Of a stretch of 64,000 bases of DNA, positions 33,655-42,525 are shown one piece after another. Each line of letters opens with the position of its first letter. Position 1 is the first letter of the stretch. A program made the translations under genes and the position numbers. Source of the DNA: DAISKN01 sp964553925 (GTDB lineage: Bacteria > Acidobacteriota > Vicinamibacteria > Marinacidobacterales > SMYC01); the NCBI GenBank assembly GCA_964553925.1, contig CAZKNR010000133.1:7405-71404 (forward strand), in the 5' to 3' direction. The notes beneath the pieces were generated by a model that was not told the origin of the DNA, searched no databases, and saw only the letters and a list, made by a program, of their open reading frames with translations.

Positions 33655-34895
33655 GCCCTATACGCACGGTCGAGGAGCACGACCGGATGCACCACCTGAG
33701 CTCGAAGCCCGAAGCGGCGCACCCCTTCGGAGAGCTGGATGTGGCAACCGGGGTTTCCGGTGGCGATGACGTCCGGGCGGACTTTCGCGATCTCCCGCAT
33801 CTTGCCCTCGAGCACTTCCATCGACATCGCGTAGTGGGTCACGTTGTAGATGCCCGCGCTCCCGCAGCACCGCTCGGACTCATGGTGCTCGACGAGCTCG
33901 ACTCCGGGAATGCTCCGGAGGATCTCGCGCGGCTCGTTCTTCACCTTCTGCGCGTGGAACAGGTGGCAGGGAGCGTCGTAGGCGACGCGGAGGGGAGCGA
34001 GAGCCGCGGTAGGACGCTCGAAGCCCTCGCGCACGAGGAGGGCCGAGATATCCACCACTCGAGAGGCGAAGGTGCGCGCCCGGGCGTCGCCCTCGAGAAT
34101 CTCGCCGTACTCGGAGAGCGCCGCGCCGCAGCCGGCGGCGTTCACCACCACGTGTTCGGCCTCGGCCCGTTCGAAGACATCGACGTTTCTTCGAGCGAGA
34201 CTTCGGCCGGTATCGGGAAGACCGTTGTGCTGGTGAAGAGCGCCGCAGCAGACCTGGTCTTTCGGAATCGCGACCTCGAATCCGTTTCTCTGAAGGACTC
34301 GCACCGTCGCCTCGTTGACGTCCGAGAAGCAGTGCGAGGCGATGCAGCCGGTGAAGAGCGCGACCCGGGAGCGTTTCTCTCCCAAGGGCGAGGCGATCGC
34401 GGGAAGGGGCGCGGGCTTCCCGCCGACGGAAGGCATGAGACGCTCGCGCGCGGCGAGCGCGGGCGAAAACCTCGCGAGCAGAAACCGCACGAGGGATCGG
34501 AGCCCGGTGCGTTCGTACAGCCGCAGGAGCGCCATCAACGCCGAGAGTCTCCGGGGATGCGCGAGGACTCCCGAAAGAAGGATGCGCTTGAGGAGCCGCA
34601 ATCCCGCTCCTTCTGATTCCTTCTCGGTGATGAGGCCGCGTGCCTGCTCCACGATCGACCCCACCTGGACTCCGGAGGGGCAGACGGACTCGCACCCGCG
34701 GCAGGCAAGGCACTCGTAGATTTCGGCGGCGAGGCCGGAAGTGAGCTCGAGGCGTCCCTCGAGGACCGCGCGGATGTTATAGACCTGTCCCCGGGGTGCG
34801 ATCGATTCTCTAGGATCGACGCGATAGGCGGGGCAGGCAGGAAGGCAGAGCCCACAGTGGACGCAGGCGAGCGTCATCTCGTAGAGAGTCGTCAA
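33651..34895 (-). CDS. glcF: Glycolate oxidase iron-sulfur subunit
   Basis: The 414-residue protein has two N-terminal [4Fe-4S] motifs, CVHCGLCLPACPAY and CLACRGCESVCPSG, then two CCG domains (CTGCIASHC-type start, VCCGALHQHNG, and ERCCGSAGIYNV). This is the GlcF pattern, which passes electrons from the flavin subunits to the quinone pool. The start overlaps the glcE stop. It is the last gene of a glcD-glcE-glcF operon. Confidence 0.93.
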   Translation of the reverse strand: MTTLYEMTLACVHCGLCLPACPAYRVDPRESIAPRGQVYNIRAVLEGRLELTSGLAAEIYECLACRGCESVCPSGVQVGSIVEQARGLITEKESEGAGLRLLKRILLSGVLAHPRRLSALMALLRLYERTGLRSLVRFLLARFSPALAARERLMPSVGGKPAPLPAIASPLGEKRSRVALFTGCIASHCFSDVNEATVRVLQRNGFEVAIPKDQVCCGALHQHNGLPDTGRSLARRNVDVFERAEAEHVVVNAAGCGAALSEYGEILEGDARARTFASRVVDISALLVREGFERPTAALAPLRVAYDAPCHLFHAQKVKNEPREILRSIPGVELVEHHESERCCGSAGIYNVTHYAMSMEVLEGKMREIAKVRPDVIATGNPGCHIQLSEGVRRFGLRAQVVHPVVLLDRAYRA

Positions 34896-36142
34896 AGGCG
34901 CCCCACGAATCGTCCCGGCGAGAGAATCCCCCGGGGATCGAGCTTCTCTTTGATCCGCTTCATGATCTCGAAGGACTCGGGGATCTCGCCGAAGACGTCG
35001 ATCTCGTTTTTGATCGACGACGGCGCTCGTTCTACTACGGCGTTCGCGCCGCAGAGGGCCGCGGTCTCTCGCCGATTCGCGAGAGCTTCGAGATCTCGCG
35101 TGTGGCTGTAGACGAGACCGGAGTCGGGATAGGCGACGAGAGGGCCGCCGTCCTGCCAGAGCTCCGCGAGCGCGAAAACCCGCGCCGGGGCCGCCTGCCC
35201 TCGCAGCAGGAGCTCGGTTTCGCCGAGCGGCCTCGCGGGAAAGTCCCGCAGCGCGTCCCAGATGTCCGAGCGAGTGGCCGAAGCACCGCGCCGCCCCGCG
35301 TGTTTTTGCGCTTCCGCGGCCCCTTCGCTCGTCTCCTCCCGGAATCCCTCGAAGAGCGCGAGGAGTGTCCAGTCCTCGTACCCGAGCTCTCGCGAAAGCT
35401 CGGGGCTCAGGAGGGCGACGGCCTCGGGCAGGACGGCCTGACGCGCGATTCCGTGAAACGCCTGTGCCGCCCGCGAAAGCCGCGAGAACGGAAGGGCGAG
35501 CGAGACGACTTCCTCGGGAAGAGCGCGAAGCCTCAGAAACGCGCGGGTGAGAACGGCGAGAGTTCCCGCGGAGCCGACGAAGAGCTTCGAGAGCTCGTAT
35601 CCGGCGACGTTTTTCACCACGCGCCCCCCGGACTTCACTTTGGTGCCGTCGGCGAGGACCGCTTCGAACCCCAGCAGAAGATCCCGCGGGCGGGCGCCGG
35701 GGCGGCGTCGAAAACCCGGCTCGCCGAGCGCGAGGATTCCGCCGACCGTCGCCTTCGAGGAAAGGGGCGGGTCGAGCGGCAGGAACTGCCCCGCGCGCCC
35801 TAGCTCGCGGTTGAGAGCCTCGAGAGACGTGCCGGCTCGGACCACGACCGTGAGATCCCCTTCCACGTGATCCACGATTCCCGAAAGCGCGCGCGTCGAG
35901 AGGTAGACGTCGAGACGGCTCGGCGGATTTCCGACTTCGAGCCTCGTACCGGCTCCGAGGGGCACCACCGCCATCCCCTCGCTCTGGCAGAGCGCGAGCG
36001 CGCGGGAGCAGCCCTCCTCCGTCTCGGGCTCGAGAACCAGAGACGGCGAAAGGCCATCGATGAGGGGATCCGAAGGACCCGGAGGCCGCGCCTCGACCTC
36101 GTCGAGGAGGTGTTTCAGCGAAGGGCCGGCCTCGATCGTCAA
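34892..36142 (-). CDS. glcE: Glycolate oxidase FAD-binding subunit GlcE
   Basis: The 416-residue protein has a PCMH-type FAD-binding domain with VVPLGAGTRLEVGNPP, LPLDPPLSSKATVGGILA and a GRVVKNVAGYELSKLFVGSAG segment, and a C-terminal cap ending LDPRGILSPGRF. A longer frame reaches 36250, but TTG 36142 overlaps the glcD stop as TTGA and is preceded by GGGAG with a 7-base spacer, so I chose it. GlcD, GlcE and GlcF together oxidise glycolate to glyoxylate. Confidence 0.9.
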   Translation of the reverse strand: MTIEAGPSLKHLLDEVEARPPGPSDPLIDGLSPSLVLEPETEEGCSRALALCQSEGMAVVPLGAGTRLEVGNPPSRLDVYLSTRALSGIVDHVEGDLTVVVRAGTSLEALNRELGRAGQFLPLDPPLSSKATVGGILALGEPGFRRRPGARPRDLLLGFEAVLADGTKVKSGGRVVKNVAGYELSKLFVGSAGTLAVLTRAFLRLRALPEEVVSLALPFSRLSRAAQAFHGIARQAVLPEAVALLSPELSRELGYEDWTLLALFEGFREETSEGAAEAQKHAGRRGASATRSDIWDALRDFPARPLGETELLLRGQAAPARVFALAELWQDGGPLVAYPDSGLVYSHTRDLEALANRRETAALCGANAVVERAPSSIKNEIDVFGEIPESFEIMKRIKEKLDPRGILSPGRFVGRL

Positions 36143-37590
36143 ATCCAGGCTCCCGCCGATGCGGCGACGCTCGGAAGCGATCTCTTCTCGCCGCAGCTTC
36201 CGCCCGTGGGCAGGACTTTTGCCGGGTTCAGAAGCCCCTTCGGATTCCACACTTCACGCACCGACAGCATCAAGGCCAGATCGTCTTCCGAGAACAGCAG
36301 GCTCATGTAGCTCGACTTCTCCGTCCCGATCCCGTGCTCTCCGCTGATCGAGCCTCCCATGGCGACGCAAAGCTCCATGATCTCTCGGCTCGCTTCGAGG
36401 ACCCGGTCCTTTTCGTCCTCGTCCCGGCCGTCGTAGGGAATGCAGGGATGGATATTGCCGTCCCCGGCGTGGAACACGTTCGCGACCCGGATGCGGTATT
36501 TTGCCGCGATTTCCGCGACGCGCTCGAGGGTCTCGGAAAGCCTCGAGCGGGGCACGACGCCGTCCTGAACGTAGAGGTCGGTCGACATCCGGCCCATGGC
36601 GCCGAAGGCGGCCTTGCGCCCGAGCCAGAGCCGCGCCCGCTCCGCCTCGTCGCGGGCGACGGAAACCGAGATGGCGCCCCGCTCGAGACAGATGCGGCGG
36701 ACTTCGGAAAGGAGCCGGTCCATAGCGCAGGCGGCCCCATCGAGCTCGACGAGAAGCACGGCCTCGGCGTCACGCGGATAACCGGCGGCGATGACCCCCG
36801 CCTCGACGACTTCGATCGTGGGTCGATCGAGCATCTCGAGCGCCGCGGGCACGATCCCGGACGCCACGATCTGGGAAACCGCCTCGCACGCCGTCACCAT
36901 GTTCCGGAACGGGGCGAGGAGCGTCTTCGCCGTCTCCGGGAGGGGCATGAGCCGGATGAGCGCCTCGGTAGCGATGCCGAACGTCCCCTCCGAGCCCACG
37001 AAGAGCCCCACGAGGTCGTAGCCGACGCCGTCCCGCGGCCCGCCGATATGAACAACGTCGCCCGAAGGCATCACTACCGTAAGGCCCAGGATGTGGGCCG
37101 TGGTCGCCCCGTACTTGAAACAGTGCGGCCCTCCGGAGTTCTCGGCGACGTTTCCCCCGAGAGTGCAGGAGGACTGGCTCGAGGGATCGGGAGCGAAATA
37201 GAGACCGTGGGACGCGACCGCGCGGGAGATCTCGAGGTTCACGAGACCCGTCTGGCAGAGGGCGACGCGGTTCTGGATATCGAGATCCAGGAGCCGGTTC
37301 ATCCGGGTGAGAGCGATGACGAGGCCGCCGTCCCGGGGCGTCGCCCCGCCCGATAACCCCGTTCCCGCGCCCCGGGCGAGGAAGGCAACGCCCGCCCGAT
37401 CGCATAGCCGGACGACCGCTGCCACCTCCTCGGTCGACCTCGGAAGCACCACCGCATCGGGGGCGGACTTGAAGGCCGTCGACCCATCGCATTCGTACAC
37501 CAGGATTTGGTGAGGCTCGAAGAGGCACGAGGAGGGACCGAGCAAGCGCAAGAGGTCGTCGCGAAAGGGCTTGTCCAATTGGGGAGGCAT
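36139..37590 (-). CDS. glcD: Glycolate oxidase FAD subunit GlcD
   Basis: The 483-residue flavoprotein has a PCMH FAD domain (residues 40-215: FLARGAGTGLSGGATP, the PDPSSQSSCTLGGNVAENSG motif) and a large C-terminal FAD-linked oxidase domain with HAGDGNIHPCIPYDGRDEDE and SGEHGIGTEKSSYM. The HGIG and HAGDGNxHP motifs are diagnostic of GlcD/D-lactate dehydrogenase types. It is the first gene of the glcDEF operon and its 5' side faces the pterin operon across 271 bp. Confidence 0.94.
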   Translation of the reverse strand: MPPQLDKPFRDDLLRLLGPSSCLFEPHQILVYECDGSTAFKSAPDAVVLPRSTEEVAAVVRLCDRAGVAFLARGAGTGLSGGATPRDGGLVIALTRMNRLLDLDIQNRVALCQTGLVNLEISRAVASHGLYFAPDPSSQSSCTLGGNVAENSGGPHCFKYGATTAHILGLTVVMPSGDVVHIGGPRDGVGYDLVGLFVGSEGTFGIATEALIRLMPLPETAKTLLAPFRNMVTACEAVSQIVASGIVPAALEMLDRPTIEVVEAGVIAAGYPRDAEAVLLVELDGAACAMDRLLSEVRRICLERGAISVSVARDEAERARLWLGRKAAFGAMGRMSTDLYVQDGVVPRSRLSETLERVAEIAAKYRIRVANVFHAGDGNIHPCIPYDGRDEDEKDRVLEASREIMELCVAMGGSISGEHGIGTEKSSYMSLLFSEDDLALMLSVREVWNPKGLLNPAKVLPTGGSCGEKRSLPSVAASAGAWI

Positions 37591-37641
37591 GGGCGGCGCT
37601 CGGCGCAGCTTACATGCCGCCCTTGGCTGCGAGCAAGGGAG

Positions 37642-37670
37642 TTGCCAAACTCCAGAGGCTGTAATAGATT
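37642..37670 (+). promoter_or_regulatory. Putative promoter of the pterin operon
   Basis: TTGCCA (37642-37647) and TAGATT (37665-37670) are separated by 17 bp. The predicted leader to ATG 37862 is about 185 nt; I see no recognisable riboswitch in it. Confidence 0.5.
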
Positions 37671-37861
37671 GATTGTTTCGGCTGCAATCGGCTTCTATCG
37701 TATCCAGAGTGACTGAAACCCAGCTCTACGAAATCTTGAACCGAATGAATTTGCGCTCGAACCGGGGACCGCACCCGCTTGCGGCGCTTCCCCCTTTTTC
37801 GAATAGTGAACTGCCAGAGCCCGTACCAGAGCAGAGAACGAGGATAAGGAGTACACCAAAC

Positions 37862-38377
37862 ATGATCATTGGGACGTCCGAGAGCTCGAGCGTCATCGTG
37901 AAGACACTGGATCCAGACGATATTTCGTTCGAGGTGCTCGACGGCAAGTTGAAGATGTTCTCTCGAACGCTCAATGTGGTGACAGGCTCCCGGGTGGAGC
38001 TCTACAACGTCACCGACCGGATCAAGGACCTGGTAAAGTCCTCCGGCATCAAGGCTGGCTTTCTGATCCTCTCGACGCTCCACACCACGACGGCTCTGTT
38101 CATCAACGAGTTCCAGGCCGCGCTCATGGCGGACGTCAAGAATTTTCTCGAGCGGCTCGCCCACCGCGAGAACGGATATCTCCACAACTGCGAGGACTGC
38201 TCCGACTGCGAGCGAAAGAACGCCGATGCCCACATCCGGGCGATCGTCCTCGGACACGCGGTGACGCTCCCCATCACGGGCGGCAACATCCCCCTCGGGC
38301 AGTGGCAGAGCATCCTTTTCGCCGAGCTCGATGGACCTCGCGAACGGAGCCTGACCGCCCAGGTCATCGGTGTGTGA
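37862..38377 (+). CDS. YjbQ-family (UPF0047) protein, secondary thiamine-phosphate synthase type
   Basis: The 171-residue protein matches YjbQ from residue 31 on: KMFSRTLNVVTGSRVELYNVTD, LILSTLHTTTALFINEF, NADAHIRAIVLGHAVTLPI and GQWQSILFAELDGP. YjbQ proteins are small metal-binding enzymes, and E. coli YjbQ has weak thiamine-phosphate synthase activity; the true role is unclear. The start ATG 37862 has AAGGAG ten bases upstream and gives a 31-residue leader not found in E. coli. A Cys cluster (NCEDCSDC) lies in the middle. It is the first gene of an overlapping four-gene operon. Confidence 0.8.
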   Translation: MIIGTSESSSVIVKTLDPDDISFEVLDGKLKMFSRTLNVVTGSRVELYNVTDRIKDLVKSSGIKAGFLILSTLHTTTALFINEFQAALMADVKNFLERLAHRENGYLHNCEDCSDCERKNADAHIRAIVLGHAVTLPITGGNIPLGQWQSILFAELDGPRERSLTAQVIGV

Positions 38378-38751
38378 TCCTCCGGGTCGAGTTCCAGTTC
38401 AACGCCGCTCACCGGCTTCCGTATTACCAGGGGCCCTGCTTCCACACCCACGGGCACAACTACAAGCTCCTGGTATTCGTCGAGGGCCCGGTCGATCCCG
38501 CGACCGGTATTTCCACGGACTTCGTCAAGGTGAAGGAGATCGTTCGCGAGAAGGTCCTCGCAGACATCGACCACAACGACCTGAACCGGATCCTCGACAA
38601 CCCGACGGCGGAGAACGTGGTGACGTGGATGTGGGGACGTCTTTCGCCGCATCTTTCCGGCCTCAAGGAAATGCAGCTCTACGAGACGGACGACAGCGCC
38701 GTGATCTACCGGGGTGAGCTCGATGCCGAAAGGCCGGAAGCCACGGCGTAA
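38374..38751 (+). CDS. queD: 6-pyruvoyltetrahydropterin synthase / QueD-family protein
   Basis: The 125-residue T-fold enzyme has the zinc ligands in FNAAHRL and THGHNYKL, the catalytic Cys in the CxxxHGH motif (CFHTHGH), the DHNDLN motif and the Glu of LYETDDSAV. CxxxHGH proteins are usually QueD (6-carboxy-tetrahydropterin synthase for queuosine), but the strand VFVEGPVDPATG and the neighbouring folE and SDR genes also fit a PTPS making 6-pyruvoyl-tetrahydropterin. The GTG start overlaps the upstream stop as GTGA. No queE or queC gene is nearby. Confidence 0.85.
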   Translation: MILRVEFQFNAAHRLPYYQGPCFHTHGHNYKLLVFVEGPVDPATGISTDFVKVKEIVREKVLADIDHNDLNRILDNPTAENVVTWMWGRLSPHLSGLKEMQLYETDDSAVIYRGELDAERPEATA

Positions 38752-39337
38752 GCCGCTCCCCGACGGACCGGACGTCGCGGGGATGCGGACCGCGATTCGC
38801 GATTTCCTTCGCGCCTCCGGGATCCGGATCGAAGGGACGGAGCTCTCGGAAACTCCCTCGCGCGTGGCGCGCGCCTGGACGGAAAGCTTCCTCGACGGAT
38901 ACCGCGCCGACCCGGCCGCCCTCTTCGCGGAAACCTATCCCGTGCCCGCGGGGCCGAAGAGCCTGGTGCTCCTGAAAGCGATTCCCTTCCACGGACTCTG
39001 CCCGCATCATCTGCTCCCGTTCTATGGGCGGGCGCACCTCGCCTACCTCCCCGGGAAGAAGCTGGCCTCGCTCTCGAGCCTCGCACGGCTCGTGGACGTC
39101 TATGCCCATCGCCTGGAGATCCAGGAAACGGTCACGCGACAGATTGCGGACTCGCTCACGAAGCACCTGAAGGCAGAGGGCGCGGCGGTCGCTCTCGAGA
39201 CCGATCAGCTCTGCATGACGATGCGCCACCCCGGCCGAAAGGGCACGCGCACCATCACCCAGCATTTCACCGGCGCCTTCGCGCGGAAGAGCGAGCTGAG
39301 GCTTCAGTTCCTGAAAAGCCTCGAGAGCTTTGAATGA
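38723..39337 (+). CDS. folE: GTP cyclohydrolase I
   Basis: The 204-residue T-fold enzyme converts GTP to dihydroneopterin triphosphate. It has the zinc and catalytic segment FHGLCPHHLLPFYGRAHLAY, then LASLSSLARLVDVYAHRLEI, the QETVTRQIADSL segment, and the third ligand Cys in TDQLCMTMRHPG. ATG 38723 lies inside the queD 3' end (29-bp overlap); a GTG three codons earlier is possible. The stop overlaps the next start as ATGA. Confidence 0.92.
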   Translation: MPKGRKPRRKPLPDGPDVAGMRTAIRDFLRASGIRIEGTELSETPSRVARAWTESFLDGYRADPAALFAETYPVPAGPKSLVLLKAIPFHGLCPHHLLPFYGRAHLAYLPGKKLASLSSLARLVDVYAHRLEIQETVTRQIADSLTKHLKAEGAAVALETDQLCMTMRHPGRKGTRTITQHFTGAFARKSELRLQFLKSLESFE

Positions 39338-40038
39338 CCATGTCTTTTCTTCCGAAGGTCGCCATCGTCACCGGAGCGAGCCGCGGCATAGGGCGCGCGA
39401 CGGCGATCGCGTTGATCAGGAAGGGCGTCTCCGTTGCGCTCGCCGCCAGAGGCCGCGAGGCGCTCGCCGTCGTCGAGCAGGAAATCCGCAAGCTCGGTGG
39501 ACGCGCGCTCTCGATTCCAACGGACGTATCCGACGAAGCAGCAGTTGCCGCGATGGTGGAGAAGAGCGTGCGGGAGCTCGGGCCGATCGACCTCCTCGTG
39601 AACAATGCCGGGACCCTCGAGCGTGCCCCCGTGGTCGAGACCGATGCCGCGGCCTGGGATCGCGTTCTCGGCGTCAACCTCAAGGGGGCGTTCCTGTGCG
39701 CGCGGGAGGTGCTTCCTTCCATGATCGAGCGGGGCCGGGGGCGCATCGTCAACGTGTCGTCGATCTCGGGAAAGCTCGGAACTCCCCTTCTCACCGCGTA
39801 CTGCGCCTCGAAATGGGGGCTCCTCGGCTTCAGTCTGGCGACGGCCGAGGAAATGAAGCCCCACGGAATCCAGGTGTTCTCGGTCTGCCCCGGCTCGGTG
39901 AACACCGAGATGCTTCAGCAAGGTCTTCCCGGAGCCGCTCCGGACATGGAGCCCGAGGACGTGGCCGCGGTCATCGTGTATCTCGGAACCGAGGCTCCGG
40001 ACGCGATGACCGGCGCCGCCGTCGACGTATTCGGCTAA
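39334..40038 (+). CDS. Short-chain dehydrogenase/reductase, candidate pterin reductase
   Basis: The 234-residue classical SDR has the NADP-binding motif VTGASRGIGRATA, the NNAG motif, the catalytic Ser in IVNVSSISGK and the YxxxK pair in TAYCASKWGLLGF. The primary structure alone is FabG-like. Its ATGA overlap with folE and the upstream PTPS/QueD gene suggest that it acts on a pterin, possibly as a sepiapterin-reductase-like enzyme. That assignment is from context only. It converges with the NnrS-like gene, overlapping it by four bases. Confidence 0.85.
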   Translation: MTMSFLPKVAIVTGASRGIGRATAIALIRKGVSVALAARGREALAVVEQEIRKLGGRALSIPTDVSDEAAVAAMVEKSVRELGPIDLLVNNAGTLERAPVVETDAAAWDRVLGVNLKGAFLCAREVLPSMIERGRGRIVNVSSISGKLGTPLLTAYCASKWGLLGFSLATAEEMKPHGIQVFSVCPGSVNTEMLQQGLPGAAPDMEPEDVAAVIVYLGTEAPDAMTGAAVDVFG

Positions 40039-41276
40039 TCCAAAAAACTCCAGCGGACGACCCGCAGCAGGTTGACGACGAAGGCCGCTATGCCCGTCGC
40101 GAGGACCGCTGTCGAGGCGGTCAACCCGTCGAGACTCCCCGCGAAGATCGCGATCCCCGTCCCAAGGGTTCCCGCGAACGTGGCGACGTTCGCCAGGACG
40201 CGGAGTCCCTGACTCGAAAGATCCTTCATGCCGGGAACTGGACGGGTTCCGAACTCCGGCTGAAATCTCTCCTTCCATACCCAGATCGGGAAGAGCTTGA
40301 AGGCAACGGTGACCACGGTGAGGGTCATGAAACCGAAGAGTCCGAGAAAGCCGTAGGCGAGCTGCGCCCGGCCGCGCGCGGGGGATGATTCCTCCGGCCA
40401 GCCGAGAGCGAGCGCGAGGCCGAGGGCGGCGGTGAGCGTCAGGAGAAGGAGCCCGAGGAGCTCCCACTCCCGGGCCCGGCCCCTCGCGAATGCCGCAGCG
40501 GGACCGAGCGCTTGCCATCCGCAGACGATAGCGAGCGCGAGCGCGAAGGGTGCCGGCGACGTTTCCAGAAGGAAAGAGGCCGCGAGCCCCAACGTTCCGA
40601 GGTGAAGGAGGGCGAACCGATACGGCACGCTCGAAGGGTTTCCTTCGGTCGTGGGGACGAGCTTCAACTGGAATCCGAAGATCATCGAAAGGACGAAGCC
40701 CACGCCCGCGAGGTGCGCATGGGCGAAGACGTTCGCGAGGTGCCGAGAGGCGAGAAACGAGGGTCTGACGTCGTAGGCTTTCGCGAGGGCCAGCACCCCT
40801 CCCAGGCTCGCGGCGAGAAAGAAATAGACGAGAGACGACGCGACGAAACGACGAGGCCAAGGGGACTTCGACGAGCGCCGGAAGAGTCCTCGAAAGTTCA
40901 CGAGCTGCACGACCGACGCCGCCCAGACGAGACCCGCCGACCAGCTCATCCCGATCGACTCGGCCATCCAGAAATGGGAGATCATGCCCCAGGCGCCGAC
41001 GAGGAAGAGCACGAGCTGAAGCGACGCGAGCCTTTGGGACCGAGCTTCGACCCCGAGAAGCATCGGGGAGAGGCGGTACAGCATCCCCATCATGAGCGAG
41101 GAGAGAAACCCCAGGGTCACCAGGTGCGTGAGAGAGAGGAGCGGCGTGAAGTAGAAGTACTCGAGAAGGAGCGCGCGCCACCGGACGAGCGAGATCGCGG
41201 CGACGACCAGAGAGCCGACGCCGCAAAGGACGAAGATCTCCTCGGTCTTGGGAAGGCGTCGAAGCCCGAAGGGCAC
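40035..41276 (-). CDS. Polytopic membrane protein, NnrS-like or haem-copper-oxidase-subunit-I-like
   Basis: The 413-residue protein has about 12 hydrophobic helices. Conserved-looking His residues occur within or near helices (LLSLTHLVTLGFLSSLMMGM, WGMISHFWMAES, NVFAHAHLAGVGFVLSM), reminiscent of NnrS and of haem-ligating helices in oxidase subunit I relatives. Similar proteins are usually annotated as hypothetical. A haem- or copper-related function is inferred from the HxH and TH motifs only. The GTG start overlaps the amidohydrolase stop by one base (TAGTG). Confidence 0.55.
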   Translation of the reverse strand: MPFGLRRLPKTEEIFVLCGVGSLVVAAISLVRWRALLLEYFYFTPLLSLTHLVTLGFLSSLMMGMLYRLSPMLLGVEARSQRLASLQLVLFLVGAWGMISHFWMAESIGMSWSAGLVWAASVVQLVNFRGLFRRSSKSPWPRRFVASSLVYFFLAASLGGVLALAKAYDVRPSFLASRHLANVFAHAHLAGVGFVLSMIFGFQLKLVPTTEGNPSSVPYRFALLHLGTLGLAASFLLETSPAPFALALAIVCGWQALGPAAAFARGRAREWELLGLLLLTLTAALGLALALGWPEESSPARGRAQLAYGFLGLFGFMTLTVVTVAFKLFPIWVWKERFQPEFGTRPVPGMKDLSSQGLRVLANVATFAGTLGTGIAIFAGSLDGLTASTAVLATGIAAFVVNLLRVVRWSFLD

Positions 41277-42520
41277 TAGTTCAGCGCGAAGTTCAGGCGA
41301 TCGAGAACGACCTTCCCGTCGTTCACGACCAGAAGGACGTCTTGAAGGTAGAGGACGCTCTCGAGCGGGTTGCGATCGACGACGATGAGGTCGGCCTCGT
41401 ATCCCTTCTGGATCGACCCGGTGCGACCTGCGATGCGGAGGAGCTCGGCGGCGACGGTGGTGGCCGCCTGAATCGCCTCCATGGGAGAAAGACCGCACTC
41501 GGTGAGCATCTCGATCTCATGCTGCAGGGTGAGGGTGCCGTCGGCGCCGTAGCCGGTGTCGGTCGCGGCGACGATCTTGACGCCGAGACGGTGGGCGGTC
41601 GCGACCACCTCCTTGACTCGCGGCATCATGTGCCGCCCGCGCACCTGGAGGATCGGGTCGTCGTAATCTCCGCCCGGCGACATGAGATCCGCCACCACGG
41701 CTACGGTCGGCGCGAGGAACGTTCCCTTCTGCTTCATCAAACGGAGAGTCTCTTCGCTCAGATAGGTCCCGTGCTCGATGCTGCGCACCCCGGCCTCGAC
41801 CGCCGCTCTTCCGCCCTCGTCTCCGTGGGCGTGGCTCGCGACCGGAACCCCCCGCTTCGTGGCCTCGTCCACGATGGCCGCGATCTCGTCCCGGGTCATG
41901 GTCTGCTTCCGAGGATCGGTATCGGGAAGTCCGGCGCGCTCGGTCGACGTGATCTTGATCCAGTCGACCCCGCGCTCGAGGTTGGCCGCGGTCACCCGGC
42001 GATAGCTTTCGGCGCCGCGAACTCCGGAGAAAAGATCTCCGAGGCTCGGCTCGACGAGGAACAGATCTTCCGAGGGACGCGGCCTCACGTGATAGCCAGA
42101 GGCGAGCACCTCGGGGGCGTCGATGACGCCCTGCTTCTTGAGCTCACGGAGCCCGACGTCGAAATAACCCGAGACCCCCATGCTCCGGACCGTGGTGATC
42201 CCGGAGAAGAGCGCCTTTTTCGCCTGAGCCAGGCTTCCGATGTGGACGTGCGCGTCGATGAGGCCGGGAAGAACGTACTTCCCTCTCAGGTCCCTTAGGT
42301 TTTGGACCGCGGCGCCCTGGGGTGCTTCGCTCGAAGCCACGATGCTGGCGATGCGGCCGTCGCCGACCACGATCGCCCGGTCGGAAACCGGCGCGCCTCC
42401 GAGCCCGTCGATCACGTTTGCGTGCAGGAGGACAAGAGTCTCGCCGGATTGGCCGAAGGCACTCGCCCCGAGAGAGAAGTAAACGAGCGAGAACAGAAGA
42501 GCCGTGAGCCGCCTTCTCAT
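41276..42520 (-). CDS. Secreted metal-dependent amidohydrolase (imidazolonepropionase/prolidase-like)
   Basis: The 414-residue protein has a signal peptide (ALLFSLVYFSLGASAFG). The amidohydrolase barrel follows with the metal-binding HxH in LPGLIDAHVHIGSL, the bridging-Lys region DWIKITSTERAG, the later metal ligands in ASHAHGD and RSIEHGTYL, and the Asp in VAATDTGYG. It ends with the small beta domain GYEADLIVVDRNPLES. Relatives hydrolyse cyclic amides or dipeptides in the periplasm; the substrate is unknown. The start ATG 42520 gives MRRRLTALLF. A PPOX gene ends six bases upstream. Confidence 0.87.
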   Translation of the reverse strand: MRRRLTALLFSLVYFSLGASAFGQSGETLVLLHANVIDGLGGAPVSDRAIVVGDGRIASIVASSEAPQGAAVQNLRDLRGKYVLPGLIDAHVHIGSLAQAKKALFSGITTVRSMGVSGYFDVGLRELKKQGVIDAPEVLASGYHVRPRPSEDLFLVEPSLGDLFSGVRGAESYRRVTAANLERGVDWIKITSTERAGLPDTDPRKQTMTRDEIAAIVDEATKRGVPVASHAHGDEGGRAAVEAGVRSIEHGTYLSEETLRLMKQKGTFLAPTVAVVADLMSPGGDYDDPILQVRGRHMMPRVKEVVATAHRLGVKIVAATDTGYGADGTLTLQHEIEMLTECGLSPMEAIQAATTVAAELLRIAGRTGSIQKGYEADLIVVDRNPLESVLYLQDVLLVVNDGKVVLDRLNFALN

Positions 42521-42525
42521 GGACG

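Noticed and set aside
37671..37861. Riboswitch or extended coding region before yjbQ
   Set aside because: The frame is open further upstream but lacks homology to YjbQ, and AAGGAG marks ATG 37862. I could not find a pterin, preQ1 or THF riboswitch consensus in this leader.
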